Shown: piece after piece, positions 1 to 7,907 of the stretch
Position numbering within the stretch: position 1 is the first letter of the stretch
Layout: every line of letters starts with the position of its first letter
Source of the DNA: Dehalococcoidia bacterium
GTDB taxonomy: Bacteria; Chloroflexota; Dehalococcoidia; Dehalococcoidales; RBG-16-60-22
Assembly: GCA_030613665.1 (NCBI GenBank)
Contig: JAUWLN010000006.1
Span: 1-22,258, forward strand
Length of the DNA stretch: 22,258 bases
Reading direction: 5' to 3'
Position numbers and translations under genes: made by a program
Notes under the pieces: generated by a model
The model's input: only the letters and a program-made list of their open reading frames with translations
What the model was told of the DNA's origin: nothing
Databases searched by the model: none

Positions 1-53
1 ATCGGCAAGTTTGTTCAATGGTAAGTATAGCTGTACCCTACCTCAACAGACTT

Positions 54-1430
54 CTAGGCAGTAACCAGTTGGCCGAACCCTTTCATGCTTGGCTCTTGCT
101 CTAGAGCCTGCACCCGCGAAACTATCTTTTTCCTTCTCTCCACGGGATAAATAGCTGAGGTCAAGTCGTCGAACTTACCGAGCAGTTCTTCCCAGGTCAG
201 CGGGTTTCCTGGGTCTCCCTTGGGATAATCAATCCTGACCGAGAATTTCCGTCCGTCTTCAGTCGCCAACTCTACGCTGGCTGGCCACTGTCTGGGGAAG
301 ACCGTTTCCAGCTCGGGGTCTTCTACGCAGGAAACGCGCTTCATCATCTCCTTAATTCTGGCGGATTCTATGTTTTCCTGAGTATACTCGTTTAGTGAGG
401 CTTTGCCATAAAGAATGGCAACCGCTGCGCCAAAGGGCATGCTGAACTGGGCGTCAACCAGCGTCCTGGGATTGTATTTCAATTCCGCAGGCTCAGCTAC
501 TATGGGGAATCCCGATTTCAATATGCCCAGGGTTACCTGCTTTACTTCGTCCGGTTTCAGGTTATTTTCCCTCATGACATTCAGAATACCGTCTATCGGG
601 CCCTGCTTATAGCGACAGCAGGCATGGGGCTTGATACTCGTTTTCGTGATTTCAAAAGGCTTCCCCAAATCCGCCACCAACTTGTCAGGGACAGCGCCAC
701 CGGAATATGAATGCAGAAAACCGAATCTCCCCTCGATTATCGTGGCGGGCCCGGTGAACCCCCGCTCTGCCAGCATGGCCGCGATTATGCCACTGTGGGC
801 GGCCCACCCGGCGTGCAGTCGCTTTGTCCAGGAACCATCGGTCAGGAACTCCATAGAGCCCGCCGCCTGGCTGCCGGCGATGCCCAGAGCACTAATCGTA
901 TGTTCTCGGTCCAGGCCGAGAATTTTGGCGGCAGCGGCGGCCGCGCCAAAGACACCGCATGTTCCCGTGGGGTGAAACCCCCGCGCATAGTGATTGCCCG
1001 GGTTCAAAGCCTTGCCCAATCTGGTCATGACCTCGTAACCTACCGTTACTCCTTCGATAAACCTTTTTCCATCGCAGTTGCTGATTACGCCGGCGGCCAG
1101 GGCTGCCGGGAATACCGCGACCGCAGGGTGGAGAGAGGATTCATTATGCAGGTCATCCAGTTCCAATGAGTGAGCTGCTGCGCCGTTCGCCAGAGCTGCA
1201 TATTCGGGAGCGGCTCTCATATCCGTCCCGATAATTACCGCGCCTTCTGGACTCAGGCCGATATCCCTGACGAGACGATACACGATCTGGCTCGAATCAA
1301 CCAGGGAACCCCGGCTGGCGATACCAATGAAATCCAGAAAATGATATTTGACTCTATCGACTACCTCTGGAGGAAGGTTTTCGTATTTCACGCCGTCGCA
1401 GAACTCTACCAGCTCCCTGGTGATACCCAT
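54..1430 (-). CDS. MmgE/PrpD family protein (dehydratase/decarboxylase/isomerase type)
   Basis: 458 residues, the usual full length for the MmgE/PrpD family, which includes 2-methylcitrate dehydratase and cis-aconitate decarboxylase. Seen: the conserved HSLELDDLH block (about 87-95) with the acidic pair D92/D93, H101 shortly after, the GFHPTGTCGVFGAAAAAAK stretch (about 150-170), a TKRLHAGWAAHSG block (about 205) and IKPHACCRY (about 265). The family acts on small di- and tricarboxylic acids, adding or removing water or CO2; no substrate can be read from the sequence. The ATG at 1430 has GGAGG nine bases upstream. It is the last visible gene of the operon, 32 bases after the 104-residue protein. 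The context (BKACE plus a fumarate-reductase-like pair) suggests the organic acid is metabolised rather than made. Family assignment is firm; the reaction is unknown. Confidence 0.9.
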   Translation of the reverse strand: MGITRELVEFCDGVKYENLPPEVVDRVKYHFLDFIGIASRGSLVDSSQIVYRLVRDIGLSPEGAVIIGTDMRAAPEYAALANGAAAHSLELDDLHNESSLHPAVAVFPAALAAGVISNCDGKRFIEGVTVGYEVMTRLGKALNPGNHYARGFHPTGTCGVFGAAAAAAKILGLDREHTISALGIAGSQAAGSMEFLTDGSWTKRLHAGWAAHSGIIAAMLAERGFTGPATIIEGRFGFLHSYSGGAVPDKLVADLGKPFEITKTSIKPHACCRYKQGPIDGILNVMRENNLKPDEVKQVTLGILKSGFPIVAEPAELKYNPRTLVDAQFSMPFGAAVAILYGKASLNEYTQENIESARIKEMMKRVSCVEDPELETVFPRQWPASVELATEDGRKFSVRIDYPKGDPGNPLTWEELLGKFDDLTSAIYPVERRKKIVSRVQALEQEPSMKGFGQLVTA

Positions 1431-1462
1431 ATTTTACCGACCTCCATCGTGAAAAGCGTTAT

Positions 1463-1777
1463 TTAATAGTATTCCTTTCTGACTCCCACTTCCTGACCTG
1501 CGTCCACGGGGAGAGCGGTTCTGGTCTTCTTATCCATACGGAGAGCAGTGATATCCCCTCTCCCGCTGAGCAGAACGGTCTTTGCCTTTTGTGTCCAGGC
1601 ACCGATTATTTCGACCGTTTCCCCTTCCGAGATTCCCAGTTCCGCCATTGCCTCCCTGGTCATAGCAGCAACACCGTTTCCCTCTATATCATCGCCCACA
1701 GTGAGGGTAATCTCCTCACCGTACTGGGGTGCGGCGTAAGTTCTGCCCTCTACCTTCCTGTAAAACGCATCGCGCAT
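1463..1777 (-). CDS. Small stand-alone double-psi beta-barrel protein (CDC48 N-domain-like)
   Basis: 104 residues. From about residue 20 to 102 the pattern resembles the N-terminal double-psi beta-barrel of CDC48/VAT-type AAA ATPases: a valine/glycine-rich strand, then MAELGISEGETVEI, a basic strand, an IRMD-like ALRMDKKTR turn, and finally a VDAGQEVGVRK-type strand. There is no ATPase domain, signal peptide or membrane segment. Related barrels also occur as molybdopterin-dinucleotide-binding and aspartate-decarboxylase folds, so the call is a fold-level resemblance made by eye, not a function. The ATG at 1777 has GGAG about 11 bases upstream. It sits 23 bases after the iron-sulfur subunit and 32 before the PrpD-family gene, so it is part of the operon and may be a small accessory or assembly subunit. 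Confidence 0.7.
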   Translation of the reverse strand: MRDAFYRKVEGRTYAAPQYGEEITLTVGDDIEGNGVAAMTREAMAELGISEGETVEIIGAWTQKAKTVLLSGRGDITALRMDKKTRTALPVDAGQEVGVRKEYY

Positions 1778-1800
1778 GGTCGGTTAATCTCCATAGGCTT

Positions 1801-3318
1801 TCAAAGATTTTCGGCTATCAAGTCTACTATATCCATAATCCTGATGTCATCACCCTCCCGGACACTGTCTCTGAGGTTCTGTTCACACCACGGGCAGGCG
1901 GATACAAGCACCGAGCTGCCGGTTTCCCTGGCCTGCCTGATTCTTTCTTTCCCCAGGGCTATTGCCAGATCGTTATTGATTAACTTCACCCCACCGCCGG
2001 CACCGCAGCAGAACGAATCGGCCCTGGTCTTCGCCATTTCATGAAGCTCAATCCCGCTGACAGCGCCGATAACATCTCGCGGCGCCTGGTAAAGCCCGCA
2101 GTCTCTCCCCAAGCGACACGGGTCATGGTATGTTATCCTGGTCTCCGGCATCTTCCGGCTGATAACGCCCAATTTATCCTTGGATTCGGCGATGACCTGT
2201 GAAATATGCTTAACCTCAGGCATTTCTATGCCCGCCAGGTACTTCGGATAATCCAGGGTAAAAACCCGATAACATTCGGCACAACCGGTGATGACTGTCT
2301 TTGCTCCCCTCGCCCGGAACCTGCGGGCAACGTCCTGCGCATTTTCCCTGAACCCATCCTCATCCCCCATGTTCAAGACTGGAGAACCGCAACATGGCTC
2401 ATCTTCAGCGTAGCAGGCAACCTCAATCCCAATTTTTCTCAACAGAGCTACCGCTTTTTTCAGGGTGTCGCCTGATTCGAAGGATGAGAGGCAACCGGCA
2501 AAGAATACCGTGTCCCCGCTTTTGGGTAAGTTCAGCCCTTCCGCCCAATGCCACTTTCCCTCCTTCCCGAAGGGATTGGATTTTCGCTTGGTGTTTTCCT
2601 TCACCTCTTTTACAGGCTTAGGAATCTCCTCTTCTCTAAGGAACAACGTCCTGAGCTGTCGTATAGCCTTCTCCTGAATATTAATTCCCTTTGGGCATAC
2701 ATCCGTGCAGGCACCGCACTGGGTACAGTTAAACAGCCCATATTGAGCGGCCTCGGCTACCCTCTTTGCGGTATCCAGCGGGTTAAAGGCAGATTTTGCC
2801 AGATGAACCTGGTACATCGGGCCGGCGAAGGTCTCCCAGCCTTCCTTAATCACCGGGCACGCCACCAGGCAGGCCAGGCAACCAAGACACTGGGACATCT
2901 CCCTGGCCGGCAATACCTCGGACTGAGACGCTTTCATCTCTATTTGTGATATATCATCGTCACGACTCAGCCACGGCCTGAGTTCCTGAAACCGCCTCTC
3001 GGCGATATCCCGGTCGACCACCAGGTCCCTGGTCACCGGGAAATAGGGCAAGGGCTCCAGAACCATGCCATTCTCCACCGGCGCTTTGCAGGCTAAAGTG
3101 GGTTTCCCGTTAGCCATTATGGTACAGATGCCACACAGGAACTCCCGGCAGGACAATCGCGAGGCTATGTTTGCCCCGTGTTTCAGATTGACATCATCTA
3201 TGGCATGCCATATCCTCATGCCCTCATAGTAGTCGACAGAGTACTCTTCGTAGTGAGGCCTGTCATTGTCCAGCTGGGAATCATAGCGAAGCACCTTTAT
3301 CGAGAACGGTTTACTCAC
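1801..3318 (-). CDS. TfrB-like fumarate reductase iron-sulfur subunit fused to two CCG (HdrB/HdrD-type) domains
   Basis: 505 residues in three parts. Residues 1-100 are an SdhB-type [2Fe-2S] domain with C57, C62, C65, C77. Residues 140-215 carry two cluster motifs (C144/147/150/154 and C198/201/204/208). Residues 270-480 hold two complete CCG repeats: C276, C309-C310, C346/C349 and C401, C437-C438, C475/C478. Their spacing fits the CX31-39CCX35-36CXXC rule for the non-cubane clusters of heterodisulfide reductase. This is the layout of methanogen thiol:fumarate reductase subunit B. A GTG start at 3318 follows a GAGGGGAG site. It lies 47 bases after the flavoprotein, its expected partner. No SdhC/D membrane anchor is present, so a cytoplasmic complex is likely. 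The electron partner (a dithiol, a heterodisulfide or a carrier protein) is not known; CoM/CoB is unlikely in a bacterium. Confidence 0.9.
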   Translation of the reverse strand: MSKPFSIKVLRYDSQLDNDRPHYEEYSVDYYEGMRIWHAIDDVNLKHGANIASRLSCREFLCGICTIMANGKPTLACKAPVENGMVLEPLPYFPVTRDLVVDRDIAERRFQELRPWLSRDDDISQIEMKASQSEVLPAREMSQCLGCLACLVACPVIKEGWETFAGPMYQVHLAKSAFNPLDTAKRVAEAAQYGLFNCTQCGACTDVCPKGINIQEKAIRQLRTLFLREEEIPKPVKEVKENTKRKSNPFGKEGKWHWAEGLNLPKSGDTVFFAGCLSSFESGDTLKKAVALLRKIGIEVACYAEDEPCCGSPVLNMGDEDGFRENAQDVARRFRARGAKTVITGCAECYRVFTLDYPKYLAGIEMPEVKHISQVIAESKDKLGVISRKMPETRITYHDPCRLGRDCGLYQAPRDVIGAVSGIELHEMAKTRADSFCCGAGGGVKLINNDLAIALGKERIRQARETGSSVLVSACPWCEQNLRDSVREGDDIRIMDIVDLIAENL

Positions 3319-3365
3319 AAGACTCCCCTCAAAACCTTAATCGTGGTTCCTTCTGAAATAAGCAT

Positions 3366-5123
3366 CTACTCCTCAATTTTCCCGGATACCGGGAACGCCG
3401 GCAGTTCCATCTCGTCAGGGTCAAGCCTCGTTTTCACAATCGGGGTCCTGGTCAGAGCGTATTGACCATCCTCGTCCTGGCGAACAACTATGTTCACCGT
3501 CCAGTCCTTGTCCGGGAGAGGATAATCCTCCCGAAAATGGCCGCACCTGCTTTCGGTCCTCATCAACGCCGACCTCGCCATCGTTTCCGCAGATACAATC
3601 ATACTCCGCACGTCCATGGCTTCGATGAAGTTCGTGTTGTAAGCCCCGCTTCCGTTTCCGATGCGCGGCAAACGACTCTGCTTGATATCATTAAGGGTAT
3701 CGAGGGCGTGCTTGAGCTTTTCTTCACTCCGGGCAATGCCCACGTAGTCCCAGGATAGCTCTTTTATCTCATTCCTGATGGTTATCGGATTTATCCCGTT
3801 ATCTGTCCCCACAACATCCGATATCTCCCCCTCGGTCCTGGCAAGCTCCTCACCGAAGTTGGCTTCATTGATTGTGCCGTGTTTCCCTGACAGAACTGCC
3901 CGGGCAGCCGCCTCACCGGCAATCTTCCCCGCCACCAGCAAATCCGGCAGCGAATTGGAGCCGAGTCGATTGCCGCCATGTACCCCACCGGCGCTCTCGC
4001 CGCAGGCATATAGATTCCTGACCTTTGTCGACTCCCAGCTGGTATCCACCACCACACCGCCATCCTGATAGTGAGAAGACGGATAGACGATGACCGGCTC
4101 CTTCCTGATATCCAGGCCGTCGTTCTGCCCCCTCATTAGCACAGTGTCCAGCCTCTCCTCGATAACACTGGCTGGCAGATGGGTCACGCTCAGATAGACG
4201 CCGCCGTGCTCGGTGCCCCGCCCCTCCTGTACCTCAAAATAAATGCACCGCGAGGTAAAATCCCGGCAGGCAAGCTCCAGCTGCTGCGGGTTGTATTTTG
4301 CCATGAAACGCTCGCCGTGTTTGTTAAAAAGCCTCCCTCCTTCACCCCGCACCGCCTCGGTTATCAGCTGCCCGGCTATAGACTTGGGTGCAATGTAGCC
4401 GGTGGGGTGGAACTGGAAGACTTCCATATCAACCAGTTCGGCGCCCGCTTCCAGGGCCATCCTGTTACCATCACCAGCTTTCCCGTAAGGGGCAATGCAA
4501 TACTTGAATATCTGACCGCTCCCGCCGCAGGCAAGAATTACCGCTTTTGCCCTGAACACCTGAAAGCTTCCCTTTCTCATATCATAGGCAACGCAACCAA
4601 CGGCCCTTCTGTCCTCCACGAGCAGCTTTAATACCATGCAGTCATTGGTGACATTGATTTTCCTTCTGAGCACCTCACAGCAAAGCCCGCGTATCATTTC
4701 CCCGCCGGTACGGTCGCCGCTGATACAGGTCCTGGGGTAGCGATGTCCCCCGAGCTGTCGCTGAAAATACCTCTGATTATCATCCCGGTCAAACAGAGAA
4801 CCATAACTTTCCAGTTCCTTGAATCGGTCCGGGGCATTACGGCACAGGATTTCCACCAGTTTCTGGTTGTTGAGCAGGCCCCCGCCGATACAGGTATCCC
4901 GGAAATGGTCTTCCCAGTTATCTCTGGAATCAACGTTGCCGAAGACAGCGGCATAGCCTCCCATAGCTATCGGTGTACAGCCGCTGTAGCCGAAGACCCC
5001 TTTCACCACCATATGAGTCCTGGCCCCCACCGCATCCGCGGCGATTGCCGACCGGGCGGCGGCGCCACCCCCACCAACTATCAACACGTCGGTCTCTATA
5101 ACCGGAGTGTTTTTTATCAGCAT
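3366..5123 (-). CDS. Fumarate reductase/succinate dehydrogenase-family flavoprotein subunit (TfrA-like)
   Basis: 585 residues, normal length for SdhA/FrdA. Seen: the N-terminal dinucleotide motif VGGGGAAARSA (16-26), HPTGY with H239, TEAVRGEGG with R259, the proton-shuttle-like R292, SSHYQDGG with H351, and the FAD-closing ACGESAGGVHGGNRLGSNS (373-391) with R386. These match the dicarboxylate-binding and catalytic residues of the family. The histidine that covalently binds FAD in SdhA/FrdA is replaced by Cys49 (SGCTPIAMGG), so FAD is probably non-covalent. The family interconverts a succinate-type and a fumarate-type dicarboxylate. The ATG at 5123 follows GGAG closely, 33 bases after the BKACE stop. 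The next gene encodes a TfrB-like iron-sulfur partner, so this is probably TfrA-like; the true substrate could be another enoate. Confidence 0.92.
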   Translation of the reverse strand: MLIKNTPVIETDVLIVGGGGAAARSAIAADAVGARTHMVVKGVFGYSGCTPIAMGGYAAVFGNVDSRDNWEDHFRDTCIGGGLLNNQKLVEILCRNAPDRFKELESYGSLFDRDDNQRYFQRQLGGHRYPRTCISGDRTGGEMIRGLCCEVLRRKINVTNDCMVLKLLVEDRRAVGCVAYDMRKGSFQVFRAKAVILACGGSGQIFKYCIAPYGKAGDGNRMALEAGAELVDMEVFQFHPTGYIAPKSIAGQLITEAVRGEGGRLFNKHGERFMAKYNPQQLELACRDFTSRCIYFEVQEGRGTEHGGVYLSVTHLPASVIEERLDTVLMRGQNDGLDIRKEPVIVYPSSHYQDGGVVVDTSWESTKVRNLYACGESAGGVHGGNRLGSNSLPDLLVAGKIAGEAAARAVLSGKHGTINEANFGEELARTEGEISDVVGTDNGINPITIRNEIKELSWDYVGIARSEEKLKHALDTLNDIKQSRLPRIGNGSGAYNTNFIEAMDVRSMIVSAETMARSALMRTESRCGHFREDYPLPDKDWTVNIVVRQDEDGQYALTRTPIVKTRLDPDEMELPAFPVSGKIEE

Positions 5124-5156
5124 TCTCTCCGCTCCCTCAATCTGCCGAAATCAGTA

Positions 5157-6050
5157 TCACTTCCCGGTGGATTTCTTCTTATCCTGAAGTTTCTTTATTC
5201 CCAGTAAATCACGCGTCTCATCCGGAGTAGCTATCTTCCGCCCGAGGTCCGTACCTATCCTGACTATTCTGGTAACGTACTCGGCGTTGCTCTTGGCCAG
5301 AACTCCCCGGCTGTAATATATATTGTCCTCAAAGCCGACCCGAGTATGGCCGCCCAGAAGAATTGACTGGACGACGGCCGGTGTCTGGTCAGCGCCAACG
5401 GCAAGGGTCATGAACATCGAATCTTCAGGAAGCTGGTCAACCAGGTGCATCAGAGTTCTCGGCGTATAGGGGGTCGCATTCTGCGCCGTCCTTTGCATTC
5501 CCAGAGGAAAGTCAATCCAGTAAGGTTTGGGGAGCGGGATATTCTCAATATAATATTTGACATCCACGGCGATACTGCTCAATCCGCCATGCAGCTCAAA
5601 TTCAGGTTTGATATCCTTTTCCAGCAACGCATTGAGCATTCTTTCACCGAAGGAACGCGTCCAGGGCCTGATTTGTTCCTTTCCGGCGCGCATAAAAACA
5701 GCGACTCCAACGTTGAAGGACACCAGTTCCGGGTTAGCCTCAAGGACTCTAAACCCATCTTCGATACTCGCACCCTCTTCACGTCCCGGGGAAGTGCTGA
5801 ATTCAAGAACAATATCACAATTCCTGCCTCTTATGAGGCGGGTTATCTCGTTAAAGACTTCAGGGTCGGTAGTGGCCAAACCATCTTTATTGCGGGCGTG
5901 AATATGGGCCATAGCAGCACCTTCATTCCAGGAGCGATATGCTTCTTCGGCAATCTCCTCGGGGCTGGTCGGTATGTTCGGATTTGCCTCCTTGCCCAGA
6001 AAACTGCCGCAGATAGCAGCACATACAATCAGTTTATCGGTGGTTATCAT
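5157..6050 (-). CDS. Beta-keto acid cleavage enzyme family protein (BKACE, DUF849)
   Basis: 297 residues, typical length. BKACE enzymes are metal-dependent and transfer acetyl from acetyl-CoA: a beta-keto acid plus acetyl-CoA gives acetoacetate plus a new acyl-CoA. Seen: the metal-binding H49-I-H51 in AHIHARN, the PEFELHGG block (about 149-156), and the signature GGHTRVGFEDN with E241, followed by LAKSNAEYV and a C-terminal ATPDETRDLLGI. The start is clear, because AAGGAGG sits six bases before the ATG at 6050. It is the first gene of the five-gene operon and would feed acyl-CoA formation without a CoA ligase. The substrate cannot be read from the sequence. Some members cleave 3-keto-5-aminohexanoate, carnitine-derived or other beta-keto acids. 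Confidence 0.9.
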   Translation of the reverse strand: MITTDKLIVCAAICGSFLGKEANPNIPTSPEEIAEEAYRSWNEGAAMAHIHARNKDGLATTDPEVFNEITRLIRGRNCDIVLEFSTSPGREEGASIEDGFRVLEANPELVSFNVGVAVFMRAGKEQIRPWTRSFGERMLNALLEKDIKPEFELHGGLSSIAVDVKYYIENIPLPKPYWIDFPLGMQRTAQNATPYTPRTLMHLVDQLPEDSMFMTLAVGADQTPAVVQSILLGGHTRVGFEDNIYYSRGVLAKSNAEYVTRIVRIGTDLGRKIATPDETRDLLGIKKLQDKKKSTGK

Positions 6051-6095
6051 GACTTCCTCCTTCTATATAGAATGTGGTTGTGAAAGTTCTACCTA

Positions 6096-6133
6096 TTTAT
6101 ACCTGAGCGCCATTGCGTGAGTTTACTTCACGC
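6096..6133 (-). promoter_or_regulatory. Possible promoter and palindromic operator of the BKACE operon
   Basis: A perfect six-base inverted repeat GCGTGA/TCACGC (6115-6120 and 6128-6133) with a seven-base spacer lies upstream of the BKACE operon. On the minus strand a TATAAA-like -10 (6096-6101, five of six bases) would start transcription near 6089, placing the palindrome at about -35. No good -35 hexamer is present. The palindrome could be an operator, or a hairpin at the end of the acetyltransferase mRNA; there is no U-tract after it. Confidence 0.35.
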
Positions 6134-6136
6134 GGT

Positions 6137-6652
6137 CTACAGGAACTCGGGCTGAAATTTAACCATTCCGCTTCTGCCCGTTAATGCCCCCTCCCGAAGC
6201 TCCAGAACCATGAAAGCTTCCTCGGGTACTTCAAATTCACAGGTTATGCCCTTTGGTTTAGCCGGCACAAAACCGAAGCGCGGGTAATAGGTCGGGTGAC
6301 CCAGAACCACAACAACCTCGTAGCCAAGACTTCGGCACTCCTCAAGGCCGGCGCGAATAAGCTGCCCCCCGATGCCCTGTTTTTGATATGCCGGCAAAAC
6401 TGCCATCGGAGCGAGGGTGACTGCTTCGAAGCTCAAAGATTCCAATTCTATCGCCGCCGGGCTGAAAGCAATATGCCCCACAACTTCATTTTCCTGAGAT
6501 GCTACCAGGGAGACAGTCAGCGCCGCCCGGTCACGCAGCTTAGCAACAATTTCCGCCTCTTCCTCCTGGCCAAACGCCTGTTCATTAACATAGTGAATGG
6601 GATCAATGTCTTCAGGTGTTTCCGGTCGAACGGTCAGCACGGTCGAAATCAT
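6137..6652 (-). CDS. GNAT family N-acetyltransferase
   Basis: 171 residues from the ATG at 6652. The family transfers acetyl from acetyl-CoA to an amine of a protein or small molecule. Seen: the acetyl-CoA pyrophosphate motif QKQGIGG (about 90-96) preceded by the LAPMAVLPAYQ strand, then a GHPTYYPRFGF stretch typical of YhbS-like members. The domain starts at about TVRPETPEDID, so a longer reading from a TTG at 6727 adds 25 residues that do not look like the fold. GGAGG directly abuts the ATG at 6652, which is tighter than ideal; a GTG four codons in (spacing 12) is an alternative start. It lies 86 bases upstream of the BKACE operon on the same strand and could be co-transcribed. No substrate can be assigned. 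Confidence 0.85.
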   Translation of the reverse strand: MISTVLTVRPETPEDIDPIHYVNEQAFGQEEEAEIVAKLRDRAALTVSLVASQENEVVGHIAFSPAAIELESLSFEAVTLAPMAVLPAYQKQGIGGQLIRAGLEECRSLGYEVVVVLGHPTYYPRFGFVPAKPKGITCEFEVPEEAFMVLELREGALTGRSGMVKFQPEFL

Positions 6653-6782
6653 CCTCCAGATATACAGTGTCAGCTTCAGGGAGCTAGACGGTATGTTACA
6701 GGCTATTCTACCAAATAGCACGGTCAAACACCAACCGAAAGCTACGCACCATTATAGATACTCCGCAACCATGCGGCGGCGC

Positions 6783-6811
6783 TTGACAAACCGCCGAAAA
6801 TCGTTGATGAT
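6783..6811 (+). promoter_or_regulatory. Candidate sigma70-type promoter in the 6653-6942 intergenic region
   Basis: A perfect TTGACA (6783-6788), a 17-base spacer and GATGAT (6806-6811, four of six) face the alpha/beta hydrolase gene, about 125 bases before its start codon. The rest of this 290-base gap holds no gene I can support, only a short GGGGTGCCCC palindrome near 6880. The weak -10 keeps confidence low. Confidence 0.35.
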
Positions 6812-6942
6812 ACCGTGAGTGCCAGGTATCTTAAGCGGTGCTTTTTACCAAGCTCCAGAAATTAAAAACCGATAAAGGGGTGCCCCTGTTTGAGATACCA
6901 CAGTGGACCGGTCATTAAACCATAATTTTAATAAGGTGAGAT

Positions 6943-7878
6943 GTGAATCCATTCCATTACTCAGGCGATGGGCTGCACGCCGATATGAAATTGATACAGA
7001 CGCACCGCCAGTGGGCACACTATACGGTTCGCTATCCCACCGCCCATCCGACGCGCTATGAAAAGAACAATACCGTCATGGCCGAGTATTTCCGGCCGCT
7101 GGACACCGTCGGTGCGCCGCTGGTAATATTATTCCACGGCGTCGGCGACCAGCTCCTCATCCCCTGCAAGATGCTGGCACGGTCGCTGGTCAAGAAGGGC
7201 ATGGCCTGCCTGGCTCTTTATTCGGTATTTCATTCCCGGCGCATGCCGGACGAGGTTAAATACCGCTACCCCGCCCTCACCCCTGAAGAGTGGTTTGAAC
7301 ACTACGTCATTTCCGTAACCGATGTGCGCCAGACAATCGACTGGGCAAAAAGTCGTACCGAAATTAACACGGAAAAAGTAGGGGTAATCGGCATTAGCTT
7401 TGGCGGCTTCATCTCGGCGATAACCATGGGCATAGACGACCGTATAAAGGCGGGCGCTTTTCTCGTCGCCGGCGGTAACTCGCAGAAGATATGGCATCTC
7501 AGCCGCAAGAAATCCATGCGGAACGGCTACAGCGTCACCGAGGAGGAATACAACCATGACCAGCAGGTCTACAGGCAGTACCTGAGCGAGGTTGTGGAGA
7601 CGGGCTATGAGAACGTACCACCGCCCAGCCAGGTCTTTCTGATTGACCCGATGACCTACGGACACTACCTGAAGGAACGTCCCGTGCTGATGCTCAATGC
7701 CCTCTGGGACGAATACATACCGAAAGAAGCCACCCTTGACCTCTGGGAGGCCTCCGGCAAACCGGCCCTAAGCTGGTTCCCGGGAACTCACGCCACCTTC
7801 TGGTTATGGTACCCGTTTATCCGGCGCAAAATCGCCCGTTTCCTGATATCTGCATTCGAAAAGGATAGCAATACATAA
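6943..7878 (+). CDS. Alpha/beta hydrolase (esterase/dienelactone hydrolase type)
   Basis: 311 residues with a readable catalytic triad: the nucleophile elbow GISFGG with S152, an acid in NALWDEYIP with D256, and H283 in GTHATFW. The oxyanion-loop strand LVILFHGVGD lies at about 60-69. No signal peptide, so probably cytoplasmic. The GTG start at 6943 follows AAGGTGAGAT; an upstream in-frame start was not seen. It is first of three co-oriented genes (hydrolase, LOG protein, Crp/Fnr regulator) with gaps of 29 and 35 bases. The substrate is not evident; the family ranges over esterases, lactonases and acyl-peptide hydrolases. Confidence 0.85.
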   Translation: MNPFHYSGDGLHADMKLIQTHRQWAHYTVRYPTAHPTRYEKNNTVMAEYFRPLDTVGAPLVILFHGVGDQLLIPCKMLARSLVKKGMACLALYSVFHSRRMPDEVKYRYPALTPEEWFEHYVISVTDVRQTIDWAKSRTEINTEKVGVIGISFGGFISAITMGIDDRIKAGAFLVAGGNSQKIWHLSRKKSMRNGYSVTEEEYNHDQQVYRQYLSEVVETGYENVPPPSQVFLIDPMTYGHYLKERPVLMLNALWDEYIPKEATLDLWEASGKPALSWFPGTHATFWLWYPFIRRKIARFLISAFEKDSNT

Positions 7879-7907
7879 CTTAAGATTACTGAGACAGGGA
7901 GAAAGCC

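Noticed and set aside
711..1169. Open frames on the plus strand opposite the PrpD-family gene.
   Set aside because: They are shadows of a full-length conserved protein and show no motif or ribosome site.
6653..6727. A longer acetyltransferase from a TTG at 6727.
   Set aside because: The added 25 residues do not resemble the GNAT fold, and the ATG at 6652 sits where the domain begins.
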